Shown here in pieces: positions 1 to 7,507 of a stretch of 64,000 nt of DNA. Position 1 is the first letter of the stretch; each line of letters opens with the position of its first letter. The notes below the pieces were generated by a model. It ran no database searches and had not been told where the DNA came from. It worked only from the letters and a program-made list of their open reading frames with translations. Source of the stretch: Subtercola lobariae (GTDB taxonomy: Bacteria > Actinomycetota > Actinomycetes > Actinomycetales > Microbacteriaceae); NCBI RefSeq assembly GCF_014640255.1, contig NZ_BMGP01000002.1:620001-684000 (forward strand), given 5' to 3'. Position numbers and translations under genes: made by a program.

Positions 1-59
1 GAGAGGCCAGGGAGCAGCCTGCAAAGCTGTCTACACGGGTTCGATTCCCGTCACCGCGT
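1..59 (+). tRNA. tRNA-Cys (GCA), 5' end outside the window
   Basis: The anticodon arm is visible at 14-30, with loop CTGCAAA and anticodon GCA at 21-23. The T arm lies at 35-51 (ACGGG, loop TTCGATT, CCCGT). The 3' acceptor strand CACCGCG is at 52-58, followed by discriminator T59, the usual base for tRNA-Cys. CCA is not encoded. The D arm is only partly present and the 5' acceptor strand is cut by the window edge. Confidence 0.9.
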
Positions 60-95
60 CGCTCAGCCAGAACGAACGATGCACGGAGGTGAACC

Positions 96-722
96 ATGAC
101 ACAGCCTTCCCCCACAGGGCCGCCGAACGAGCACGCCGAAGCGCGAGGATTCGCCGTGTACATCGGGCTCGACGAATACCATGCCCTCGCCGACGGCACG
201 ACCCTCGGCGAGATGGCGGCTGCCCTCAAAGAGCTCGTGCAGACGATCGCGCCGAGCGCCCAGACGTATACGTCGATCGCGGTGGCTCCGCGCGATTCCG
301 GGGGCCGCGACCTCGACGTGGTGAAGAACTCCACCTCGCGGCCCGACCTTGCCGCAGCTCGAGGGCCCGGCGACGGCAACGGTACGGATGCCCGGTCGGG
401 AGCCAAGAACGTCGTCATCGACCTCTCCCGCCGCCGTATGCTCATCGGGCCCCAGGTGAGACTGCTGACGTACATGGAATTCGAGCTGTTGCAGTACCTC
501 GTCGAACACGAGGGCACCACCGTGACCCGGCAGGAACTGATCGAGGTGCTCTGGTCGGGTGAACTCGCCGACCAGATGAGTTCACGAACGGTCGACGTTC
601 ACGTGCGGCGCCTGCGCGTGAAACTCGGCTCTGAGGCCGACCTCGTGCGCACCGTGCACGGCCTCGGCTACGTGTTCAACAAGGGTTGGAACGTGCAGGT
701 CGTTTACCGCGGCCAGAGCTAG
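96..722 (+). CDS. Orphan winged-helix transcriptional regulator (OmpR/PhoB-type DNA-binding domain)
   Basis: This 208-aa protein has a C-terminal OmpR/PhoB winged helix at about residues 110-198. Visible hallmarks are the run from LLTYMEFELLQYL through TRQELIEVLW to RTVDVHVRRLRVKL and the terminal HGLGYVF. The N-terminal ~100 residues do not look like a phospho-receiver domain, so it is not a classical response regulator. The start is ATG with a good ribosome binding site (GGAGGTGA) just upstream. It sits directly after the tRNA and has no partner kinase nearby. Its target is unknown. Confidence 0.8.
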   Translation: MTQPSPTGPPNEHAEARGFAVYIGLDEYHALADGTTLGEMAAALKELVQTIAPSAQTYTSIAVAPRDSGGRDLDVVKNSTSRPDLAAARGPGDGNGTDARSGAKNVVIDLSRRRMLIGPQVRLLTYMEFELLQYLVEHEGTTVTRQELIEVLWSGELADQMSSRTVDVHVRRLRVKLGSEADLVRTVHGLGYVFNKGWNVQVVYRGQS

Positions 723-880
723 TGGCGGTCGCGCAGACCATCCGGTAGCGCATCCGGCGTCGCTTCGGCGGCTGTTTCTGCCGCTCAGCGGTCTTCTCGT
801 TTCTCAATTCATCGCCGCGCTCAGCGGCACCATCGTGTCGGTCTCGCCGCAGCGTTCACGGCCGCAGCTAGTCGTCACGG

Positions 881-2000
881 CTACGCCGCCACCCGAGCCT
901 CGGCGCCCACCGATACCTCCGGCAGACCGAGCCGGCTCCGGAACGTCGTGAGCTCAGGCCGCGCATCGAAGATGCCCTTCCGCTCGAGCCAAGGCACGAT
1001 CTCGCCGAGAAACTGCTGCAGCGAATTGGTTCCCATCAGTACGAAGCCGTCTGCGGCATCCGTCTGATGCCAGCGTTCGAGTTCATCGGCCACCTCGTCG
1101 AAGCTGCCGACGATGTTCGTGTGACCAGTACCCGTGACGACCTCGGTGAGAAACGAGCGCAGGGTCGCCCCGGGGCGCACGGCGAATTCGCGGTACAAGA
1201 GCGCTCGGCTGCGACGGCGGCCCGACCTGTTGATGTCGTCGATGCTCGGCAGAAGCGACCTGGCGTCGGCCGTGCTCGAGGGTGGGCGCGGCCGCATAGA
1301 TGAGTTCGCCGTATCGCCCCGCCAACTCCAGCCCGTTCTCTGACCCGCCCGCCTGAACCACCACGGGGTGGCCCTGGGCCGAGGGTGGGATATTCAGAGC
1401 CTGCTGCACATCGAAATACTGCCCATGGTGGCCGATGTCGCGAATCTTGTCGACGTTGTAATACAGTCCAGTAGCGGAATCTGGCTCGAGGTAGCCCGGC
1501 TTCCAGCTGTTCCAGAGCTGTAACACCACATCGACGAACTCTTCGGCGCGGCGGTAGCGCTCGGCGGCCGAGATGATGTCGGCGAACCCGAAGTTCTGTT
1601 CGCCGATGAATCCGGTCACCGCATTCCAGCCCGAGCGGCCCCCGCTCACCTGGTCGAGTGAGGCGAACCGACGGGCGACGTTGTACGGGTCGTTGCACTG
1701 CGTGGCGATCGTGCCGCTCAGCCCGAGGCGCGAGGTACGCGCGGCCAGCGCCGAGAGCAGGGTGAACGGCTCGTAGGGAAACGCGCCGGTGGCGGCGAGC
1801 GTCTCACGAATCAGGGCCGGAGCATCGCCGAAGAAGACCCCGTCGAACCCGGCCGCCTCCACCGCCTGCGCCCGGGTGACGATGCGTTCGAACGATCCCG
1901 ACTGCGCGTCGCGCTCCCAGGGATGCCGGTACTCGGCGGTCTCGTACCCCAGCAGTATGGTGTGGGCCAACAACTTCAGCGATGACTTCGTTTCTGGCAT
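881..2000 (-). pseudogene. Decayed LLM-class flavin monooxygenase (NtaA/SnaA/DszA family)
   Basis: The N-terminal part (2000 down to about 1271) reads as a good LLM: MPETKSSLK start after a GGAGAG ribosome site, SLDQVSGGRSGWN, PVVVQAGGSENG, ending near PTLEHGR. The C-terminal part continues in another frame from about 1270 to the TAG at 881 (DARSLLPSIDDIN, VGSFDEVADELERW, FRSRLGLPE). Compared with intact ~440-aa relatives in this window, about 75 residues are missing at the junction and the frame changes. A single sequencing indel would not remove that stretch, so I read it as an internal deletion. Confidence 0.8.
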
Positions 2001-2053
2001 TGTTCTCTCCTTCGCCGCGCCGATCGTTCGGCTGTGCAAGGCGACCGGCTCGT

Positions 2054-2083
2054 TTGGCTACGACGACGTGGCCGTGCTAGATT
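2054..2083 (+). promoter_or_regulatory. Candidate promoter for a short RNA upstream of the Abi_2 gene
   Basis: A TTGGCT box (2054-2059) and a TAGATT box (2078-2083) are separated by 18 bp. Each matches the housekeeping sigma consensus at 4 of 6 positions. Transcription from here would begin about 2090 and run into the stable hairpin at 2097-2132. Prediction by eye only. Confidence 0.35.
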
Positions 2084-2089
2084 CGCTGA

Positions 2090-2136
2090 ATCAGACATCG
2101 CCCCCCTCTGAGCCTCGGCTCAAGGGGGCGATTTTC
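2090..2136 (+). ncRNA. Possible short structured RNA (abiF-like) ahead of the Abi_2 gene
   Basis: An inverted repeat at 2097-2132 pairs ATCGCCCCC...GAGCC with GGCTCAAGGGGGCGAT around a TC loop with a small internal bulge, followed by TTTT. It is preceded by a candidate promoter and ends about 35 bp before the Abi_2 start. Abi_2 genes are reported to carry a conserved upstream RNA (the abiF motif; recalled, not checked). The plain alternative is a rho-independent terminator. Confidence 0.4.
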
Positions 2137-2157
2137 ATGTGTGTCCGACGTTGCTGG

Positions 2158-2163
2158 TATAAG
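2158..2163 (+). promoter_or_regulatory. Candidate -10 box for a leaderless Abi_2 transcript
   Basis: TATAAG lies 8 bases before the ATG at 2171, with no purine-rich ribosome binding site between them. This is the arrangement of a leaderless actinobacterial mRNA. The -35 region (around 2134-2139) is weak. Confidence 0.35.
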
Positions 2164-2170
2164 TTGAGAC

Positions 2171-3184
2171 ATGCTCTATACCAAGCTATTCACCGAGCGC
2201 GAAGATCTACTCGATCAGCTTGAAGATCGTGGCCTCGCTGTTCCCGACCGCGCCGAGGCGCTCGCCTTTCTCACTCGCGTTGGATATTTTCGTTCCGGTG
2301 CCTACCGCTACGTGTTCCGCCTTCTCCTTCCGCCTGCCGAGGTCAGCGTCAAACCGAGGCAATACCGCAGCGATAACTACATTTCGGGCGCGAGTTTTTC
2401 GCACGTCTCGACACTGGAGTCTTTCGACTCTAAACTCACCCGCATTTGCTTGGAGGGCCTGCTCGATTGTGAAATCCGGCTTCGCGCAGCCATTGCGCAC
2501 ACATTGGCCGCAAGGAATGTGGCCGCCCACGCTTACGCCGAATGTTTGGATGACCAGAAATGTCGGCAATTCCGCGGGGCGACAACGAAGTTCGAGGCCT
2601 GGTTGCAGACGTGCGACGAGGCAATTCGTTCGGCAGCAGAAGATGAAGACTTCATCACTCACCATCTACTCAAATACCCTGAACAGCCCGTACCCATCTG
2701 GGCGGTGACCGAGGTGCTCAGCTTCGGAAAGCTGCCTTATCTTTTCGAGCTCATGAAGACCGAAGATGCGCGAGAGGTAGCGCGCCAATTCGGGTTCATC
2801 CATCCGCGGGCGTTCGGCGCGGTGCTGCGCATGATGGTCGACTTCAGGAACGTCTGCGCGCACGGATCGCGGCTCTTCAACCGGGCCTTCAAACGATCGC
2901 TCGCCATCAAGATGCACGAGACCGCCGGCGACTTGCTCGAGCATTTGACGGTGTTCGACTTCACTGAAACACCAAAGCCCCAGCAACGTCTTTACATCTA
3001 CGCTGCGGTGTTGGGGTTCATGCTCCGCTCGCACTCTGCAGGCTCCACCTGGCACCTGACTTTCAAGACCCAGATCAGAAAGTTCGACATCGACGTGTTG
3101 GCTCCCGACGGCGCACTGCTTCTGACCCCCGCCGTGAGCATGGGGTTTCCTCGAGATTGGCAAGAGTTGCCGCTCTGGAAATGA
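2171..3184 (+). CDS. Abi_2 family abortive-infection protein (AbiD/AbiF-like, HEPN-type)
   Basis: This 337-aa protein has Abi_2 features: the N-terminal block with FLTRVGYFRSGAYRYVFR, the middle block LLDCEIRLRAAIAHTLA, and the C-terminal RNVCAHGSRLFNR. The R-x4-H in the last motif is the signature of HEPN ribonucleases, so the protein is probably a growth-arresting RNase acting during phage infection or as a toxin. No protein antitoxin is adjacent. The candidate upstream RNA could serve that role, which is inference. The ATG seems leaderless. GC content appears lower than in neighbours, suggesting acquisition by transfer. Confidence 0.8.
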   Translation: MLYTKLFTEREDLLDQLEDRGLAVPDRAEALAFLTRVGYFRSGAYRYVFRLLLPPAEVSVKPRQYRSDNYISGASFSHVSTLESFDSKLTRICLEGLLDCEIRLRAAIAHTLAARNVAAHAYAECLDDQKCRQFRGATTKFEAWLQTCDEAIRSAAEDEDFITHHLLKYPEQPVPIWAVTEVLSFGKLPYLFELMKTEDAREVARQFGFIHPRAFGAVLRMMVDFRNVCAHGSRLFNRAFKRSLAIKMHETAGDLLEHLTVFDFTETPKPQQRLYIYAAVLGFMLRSHSAGSTWHLTFKTQIRKFDIDVLAPDGALLLTPAVSMGFPRDWQELPLWK

Positions 3185-3213
3185 GCCGCGGCAGCGCGGC
3201 GCCGACGCCCGCG

Positions 3214-3564
3214 TCAGTGCGTGTGCTCGGCTGCCGCACCCTCGGTGAACTTGAAGGCGAGACGACCGTGCGCGAAGCCGCCGCCTGCCCTGATGGCCGC
3301 CGCGACCCAGGCCGTCTCGGCGAGCTCTTTCTCGGTGGCGCCGGCCGCGGCCGCGTTCTTGGAGTGCGCCTCAATGCAGTACACGCACTGCGTGGTGATA
3401 CCCACGGCAACCGCGATGAGCTCCCGCACCTTCAGCGAAAGCTCCGGCCCCTCGGGCGCGAAGACCGCCGCGTTGAACTCGTTGAACGCCTTCAAGATCT
3501 CGGGCGTCTCGCTCTTGTAGACACGGGTGTATTGCTTGTCAGTGGGGTCGAGGTAATGCGACAT
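3214..3564 (-). CDS. Carboxymuconolactone decarboxylase / AhpD-like protein
   Basis: This 116-aa protein has the CMD fold signature with a CVYCIEAH motif (CxxC-xxx-H), the redox-active site of AhpD-like peroxidase-associated proteins. The region ELIAVAVGITTQC precedes it and AGATEKELAETAWVAAAI follows. The start ATG overlaps the stop of the upstream ATP-grasp gene (ATGA at 3564-3566), so the two are translationally coupled. A role in thiol-dependent peroxide or organic radical detoxification is plausible, but the substrate is unknown. Confidence 0.8.
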   Translation of the reverse strand: MSHYLDPTDKQYTRVYKSETPEILKAFNEFNAAVFAPEGPELSLKVRELIAVAVGITTQCVYCIEAHSKNAAAAGATEKELAETAWVAAAIRAGGGFAHGRLAFKFTEGAAAEHTH

Positions 3565-4586
3565 CAGATGAGTACTTTCTGTGAGATGGTTTCGGTTGCA
3601 GGATGTTCGGCGATCGTGATGACAGATGACGAAGCATCCGCACCGCCCGTCTGCCCGTAGCGCTCGGCCAGAAGCCCCTTGAGGTACCGCGCAATGGAGC
3701 GCGGCCCCGAACGATCAGACGACGCTTCGACGTCGGAATTGTAGTTCGTGTTCGTGTTGATGTCGTAGGTCACGCGGCGACCATCGGCCGTCTCGATGAA
3801 CTCGATGCCTGCGATCTCGATGCCCTGAGCCTCGAGAAACTGTTCGTAGCGTGCGATGAGCGGGTCGTCGTCGAACCCCGCCCGCAGGGTGAACAGCGGC
3901 ACCTCGCAGGCGTCGGCCGGGCAGAGCTCGAAGCTTCCCGCCGAAATATCGACCCGCACGGCGTATACGTACTTTCCGCCCACGAATTCGACCCTGGTGA
4001 CAAACGGCTCGGCCGCCACGAGGTACTCCTGAATCAGCGTGATGCCATCGGGTGAGGCCTCGAACTCGGCCGAATCGACGTACGTCTCGAACGCCTCGTG
4101 CGTGTCGAACCGCCGCACCCCGAGCCCCTTGCCGCCCTGATTGTGCTTCGTGATGAAGGGAGTGTCGAAGGTGCGCGCCACGCCCTTCAGCTCTGCACGG
4201 CCGAAGACGGCGGATGTTCGGGGCACGTCGAACCCGGCCTGAACGAGCGACTGGTGCTGCTGCACCTTGCTCACCTCGACCTCGACCACCTGGCGACCGT
4301 TCACCACCCGGGCGCCGTTGCTCTGCAGCCACGAGAAGACGGCGCGCGCGTATTCTTTGGCGTCAGCGTGATCACGCGTATGCGACGACGCGCTCAGCCG
4401 CGACCAATAGATGCCCGGTTCGGGGGCCGAGCCCAGGTCGATCGATCCGCCGCTCAGCACGATCTCGCTCACCGGCACGTCTTCGGCTTCGAAGGCGGCC
4501 AAGAGCGGCGGCAGCCACTCCGAATTCTCGTGAACGATGAACACGCGCGACGATTGACGCTGCGATCGACTCGGCGATTGACCCAT
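3564..4586 (-). CDS. ATP-grasp domain protein (RimK/glutathione-synthase-like ligase)
   Basis: About 340 aa. The ATP-grasp core shows as FITKHNQGGKGLGVRRF (nucleotide-binding lysine and glycine-rich loop), LIQEYLVAAEPFVTRVEFVGG, and the metal-binding end TYDINTNTNYNSDVE. Such enzymes ligate a carboxylate to an amine through an acyl-phosphate. I chose ATG 4586 (MGQSPSRS), although the frame stays open upstream to 4646 and the ribosome site is weak for either. It is coupled to the AhpD-like gene and divergent from the copper-storage-like gene. The product of the ligation is unknown. Confidence 0.75.
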   Translation of the reverse strand: MGQSPSRSQRQSSRVFIVHENSEWLPPLLAAFEAEDVPVSEIVLSGGSIDLGSAPEPGIYWSRLSASSHTRDHADAKEYARAVFSWLQSNGARVVNGRQVVEVEVSKVQQHQSLVQAGFDVPRTSAVFGRAELKGVARTFDTPFITKHNQGGKGLGVRRFDTHEAFETYVDSAEFEASPDGITLIQEYLVAAEPFVTRVEFVGGKYVYAVRVDISAGSFELCPADACEVPLFTLRAGFDDDPLIARYEQFLEAQGIEIAGIEFIETADGRRVTYDINTNTNYNSDVEASSDRSGPRSIARYLKGLLAERYGQTGGADASSSVITIAEHPATETISQKVLI

Positions 4587-4701
4587 AGTGCTCAAGTAAA
4601 CCGGTACCACCCCGCCGGCATTCCGGTTGTGACATTCTGTGACCACCCGAGGGTTGGGCTATGAAAAACCGAAGGCTTGTGGCGCGATGTCAATGCCTCC
4701 C

Positions 4702-4713
4702 CGTAATATTACG
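4702..4713. promoter_or_regulatory. Palindromic operator candidate in a divergent promoter region
   Basis: CGTAATATTACG is a perfect 12-bp palindrome, AT-rich in a GC-rich background. It lies between the divergent ATP-grasp gene and the Met-rich copper-storage-like gene, about 70 bp before the latter. It resembles a repressor half-site pair, but no regulator gene is adjacent. Confidence 0.4.
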
Positions 4714-4783
4714 TAACAGAGCGAAGGATGCTCGACCAGACACCGCGGCCCGCACGTGGCCCCGACCGAGATGAGGGTATTCC

Positions 4784-5209
4784 ATGAGCACAATGACCGA
4801 AATGATGTCGATGTCGATGGCTTCGACCATGAAAGAGATGGGCATGTCAGACATGGACATGTCGATGATGGAGGCGTGTATCGAAGCCTGCTCGGCATGC
4901 GAGCAGGCTTGCGTGATGTGCGCCGACGCCGATATGGGCGACGGCATGGCCAAGTGCGCGAGCATGTGCTCGATGTGCGCCGACGTGACGAACACCATGA
5001 TGCGCATGATGATGCGGCCGATGAGCTGGAACATGATGACCATGATGTCGATGCTCGAGACCACCATGGCGATGTGCAAGGCGTGCGCCGACGAGTGCAT
5101 GATGCACGCCGAAATGAGCGAGCACTGCAAGATGTGCGCTCAGGCGTGCATGCAGTGCATGGAGGCGTGCGAGGCCATGCTCACCAGCATGAAGGCCATG
5201 GCCAGCTGA
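4784..5209 (+). CDS. Met/Cys-rich four-helix-bundle copper storage-like protein (Csp/DUF326-like)
   Basis: Of 141 residues I count 40 Met and 16 Cys. The Cys follow the spacing of Csp copper-storage proteins: CIEACSACEQAC, CASMCSMC, CKACADEC, CKMCAQACMQC. In that family the Cys line the inside of a four-helix bundle and hold many Cu(I) ions. The extra Met, dense in the N-terminal 30 residues and again at MMRMMMRPM and NMMTMM, is unusual and would add more soft-metal ligands. No signal peptide is evident, so it is probably cytosolic. Ribosome site GATGAGGG lies before the ATG. A palindrome lies upstream and a hairpin follows the stop. Confidence 0.8.
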   Translation: MSTMTEMMSMSMASTMKEMGMSDMDMSMMEACIEACSACEQACVMCADADMGDGMAKCASMCSMCADVTNTMMRMMMRPMSWNMMTMMSMLETTMAMCKACADECMMHAEMSEHCKMCAQACMQCMEACEAMLTSMKAMAS

Positions 5210-5214
5210 CGCTA

Positions 5215-5234
5215 GCCAGCCAGAACCGGCTGGC
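5215..5234 (+). terminator. Hairpin after the copper-storage-like gene
   Basis: GCCAGCC and GGCTGGC pair around the loop AGAACC, starting 5 bases after the stop codon. There is no T-run, so termination is only probable. The hairpin could serve both convergent genes. Confidence 0.45.
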
Positions 5235-5290
5235 ATGCCAAGTCGACGGCCGGCTGAAACCCGCCCGCTGCCCGACCAGGCAGGCTGACG

Positions 5291-5647
5291 TTACAGGGCA
5301 GCCTCTACGGCTGCCGGTTCCACCACGACACTGAACCACTCAGACCCGACCGCCAGCACATTGTAGGCGGCGTGCAACGCGACGGGTTCGCCGATGCTGA
5401 GCGCCTCGGCGAGGTCATGGTGGTGCCACACCTGCACCGTGCTCGAGGTTTCGACCGAAACGAGTTCGAGCCAGCCGTCTTCTGACACCGACGACACGAT
5501 GGCGTCAGCCCACTTGCTCGGCGTTGCCGCTGCGAGGCGACGGCGCATCGGGTGCAGCGAGTGCCCCTCGGCGGCGCGGGCACACTCCATGCCGAACTCC
5601 ACTGCGCACACGGGGTGGAGCGGGGTACGGGTGGGCTGCCTGGTCAT
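5291..5647 (-). CDS. Conserved-looking hypothetical protein
   Basis: This 118-aa protein starts at ATG 5647 after GAGGAAACG, a good ribosome site; a longer frame exists upstream but lacks one. It has a likely two-part layout: a basic N-terminal segment (MRRRLAAATPSKWADAIV) and a beta-rich C-terminal half (LELVSVETSSTVQVW, GEPVALHAAYNVLAVG). The C-terminal half looks like a small barrel, but I do not recognise a family. It is divergent from the maltokinase-cap gene. Confidence 0.6.
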   Translation of the reverse strand: MTRQPTRTPLHPVCAVEFGMECARAAEGHSLHPMRRRLAAATPSKWADAIVSSVSEDGWLELVSVETSSTVQVWHHHDLAEALSIGEPVALHAAYNVLAVGSEWFSVVVEPAAVEAAL

Positions 5648-5772
5648 CGTTTCCTCAATCGAACGCATCGTGAACTTTCGTAGAATTCACGGTACGTGCA
5701 GAGCGATCCGCTGTCACCAGAGCACGTCATCGAACGACACATAACTCCCCAGGTGCGGCAGTATGTTCTGCC

Positions 5773-6543
5773 ATGGCCCTCATCTATCGCGCCGACCTTC
5801 AGCCGTCGAAACTCGATCTGCTGCGCGGGTGGCTCCCCCGTCAGCCCTGGTACGCGCCAGACACGGCATCGGCCGGCAAAGGTTCGACCAGCACTGGTTC
5901 GACCAGCACTCCGCCGACGCAGACGCAGCTCTCGACGGTCGGCTCGTTTCGCTTCGACGACCCTGCGGGTGAGGTCGGCGTCGAGACTCTTTTCGTGCAG
6001 GTCGACGAAGGCGTCATCCATCAGGTTCCGCTGACCTATCGAGGCGCCCCGCTCGTGGGCGCCGAAGCATCGCTGATCGGAATCACCGAACACTCGGTGC
6101 TCGGCACACGCTGGGTCTACGACGGGCTGGGCGACCCGGTCTTTCTCGCCGTTACGGTGAATGCCGCGCTGAACGGTGGCCGGCACGCCGACGAGTTCGT
6201 CGATGTCGATGGCGAGCTGATCTTGCGTGAACCGCGGGCTCTCGTGAGGGGTTCTGGCACCGATTCGGGCGCCGGTTCACGCACGATTTCGCCGCCGGCG
6301 GTCGCCGAAATCTCGACCACCAGCAGCGCACACGACTCCACGACGAGCTTCGCGGCATTCGACGTGGTGGTGTTTCGAACGCCCGAACCCGCACCCCGAG
6401 CATCCGGCAGCCCGACGCAGGCAACGCCGCCGCAGGCCGGGCAACCGGATAACCGCCCCACCAATGCCGTGCTGACCGCGACCTGGGCCGGCCAGCCCGT
6501 CGAGCACACCTTGGTTCGCGTCACGACGGCGAAGAACCTCTGA
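5773..6543 (+). CDS. Maltokinase N-terminal cap-like domain protein
   Basis: This 256-aa protein begins with the pattern of the mycobacterial maltokinase cap (LDLLRGWLPRQPWY, then FRFDDPAGEVGVETLFV, QVPLTYRGAPL, SVLGTRWVYDGLGDPVF). The kinase domain is absent; the remainder is low-complexity (residues ~35-55 and ~155-225) followed by a short strand-rich end. Free-standing cap proteins of this type occur in Actinobacteria with unknown role. No ribosome site is visible before the ATG. Its stop overlaps the phzF start by one base, so the two form an operon. Confidence 0.65.
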   Translation: MALIYRADLQPSKLDLLRGWLPRQPWYAPDTASAGKGSTSTGSTSTPPTQTQLSTVGSFRFDDPAGEVGVETLFVQVDEGVIHQVPLTYRGAPLVGAEASLIGITEHSVLGTRWVYDGLGDPVFLAVTVNAALNGGRHADEFVDVDGELILREPRALVRGSGTDSGAGSRTISPPAVAEISTTSSAHDSTTSFAAFDVVVFRTPEPAPRASGSPTQATPPQAGQPDNRPTNAVLTATWAGQPVEHTLVRVTTAKNL

Positions 6544-7445
6544 TGCGCACCTCAGTCGCGTTTGCGTTCGTCGATGTATTCGCCGACGAACCGTTGCACG
6601 GCAACCCGCTGGCGGTGATCGACGATGCCGACGAGCTCGCCGTGCCCGTGATGCAGGCCATCGCGCGCGAGTTCAATCAGTCCGAGACGACGTTCATCGT
6701 AAAGCCGACGGCCGCCAACGCCACGGTTCGGCTGAGATCGTTCACCCCGAACGGCAGTGAGGTGTTCGGCGCCGGCCACAACGCGCTGGGTGCCTGGCTG
6801 GCGCTGGCGCAATCGCGGCCCGCGCTGTTTTCGCCCTCGAGCGGCTCAGAACCGGGCACTTACTGGCAGCAGATCGGCCCCGACGTATTGCCGGTCGAGG
6901 TGCGAACCGCCGCCGACCGCAGGCCCGTGGTCTCGATGTCGCAATCGGCGCCCGTCTTCGGCGACAGCGTGAGAGACCGGGCTCAGCTCGCTGCCGCGCT
7001 GGGCCTGCGCGAGAACCAGCTCGCCGACGAAGCCGCCCAGGTCGTCTCGACCGGGGCCGGCCACCTGCTGGTGGCGCTCACCGAGCGCAGCGCAGTGGAT
7101 GCTACGCGACCCGACTCGAACGAGCTAGCAGTCGTGCTCGCGGCAGTCGGCGGCGAAGGATGCTACGTGTTCAGCCGCGACCCGCACGACCCCGGCTCGG
7201 CGGCCTACGCCCGCTTCTTCAACCCCGTGATGGGAATCGCAGAAGACCCGGCGACCGGAACCGCCGCCGGCCCGCTCGCCGCCCTGCTCGTGTCGCGCGG
7301 TCAGGCGTCGGATGCGACCGAGACCATCATCGAACAGGGCTTCGCTCTCGGCCGGCCCAGCAGAATTCGTGTGTTCGTCAACGGCTCAGACGTGCGGGTC
7401 AGCGGCACCGGCCTCGTTGTGGCGAACGGCACCCTTCACCTCTGA
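6543..7445 (+). CDS. PhzF family isomerase/epimerase-like protein
   Basis: This 300-aa protein has the PhzF two-fold diaminopimelate-epimerase-like architecture: FVDVFADEPLHGNPLAV at the start, the catalytic glutamate in FNQSETTF (about E48), and EDPATGTAAGPLAALL in the second half. Family members isomerise small metabolites through proton transfer. There is no phenazine pathway nearby, so a housekeeping or unknown substrate is more likely than phenazine synthesis. Confidence 0.85.
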   Translation: MRTSVAFAFVDVFADEPLHGNPLAVIDDADELAVPVMQAIAREFNQSETTFIVKPTAANATVRLRSFTPNGSEVFGAGHNALGAWLALAQSRPALFSPSSGSEPGTYWQQIGPDVLPVEVRTAADRRPVVSMSQSAPVFGDSVRDRAQLAAALGLRENQLADEAAQVVSTGAGHLLVALTERSAVDATRPDSNELAVVLAAVGGEGCYVFSRDPHDPGSAAYARFFNPVMGIAEDPATGTAAGPLAALLVSRGQASDATETIIEQGFALGRPSRIRVFVNGSDVRVSGTGLVVANGTLHL

Positions 7446-7507
7446 GACGCGCGCGTCGCGCGCGGCGAGCCTGGCCAAGCGGCGCAGGCGAAGATGGTGC
7501 CCCACCT

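Noticed and set aside
1-59. tRNA-Cys as an integration site for the sulfur region
   Set aside because: I saw no repeat of the tRNA 3' end elsewhere in the window and no integrase gene. The tRNA being for cysteine next to sulfur genes is likely coincidence.
1083-2000. LLM pseudogene as a simple frameshift or sequencing error
   Set aside because: A single indel would leave all residues present in two frames; here about 75 residues are absent at the junction.
4690-5130. Reverse-strand frame opposite the copper-storage-like gene
   Set aside because: Its His/Met/Ile-rich look is only the complement of repeated ATG and TGC codons on the plus strand.
6543-7445. Phenazine biosynthesis locus based on PhzF
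   Set aside because: No other phz genes are nearby and PhzF homologues are common in genomes without phenazines.
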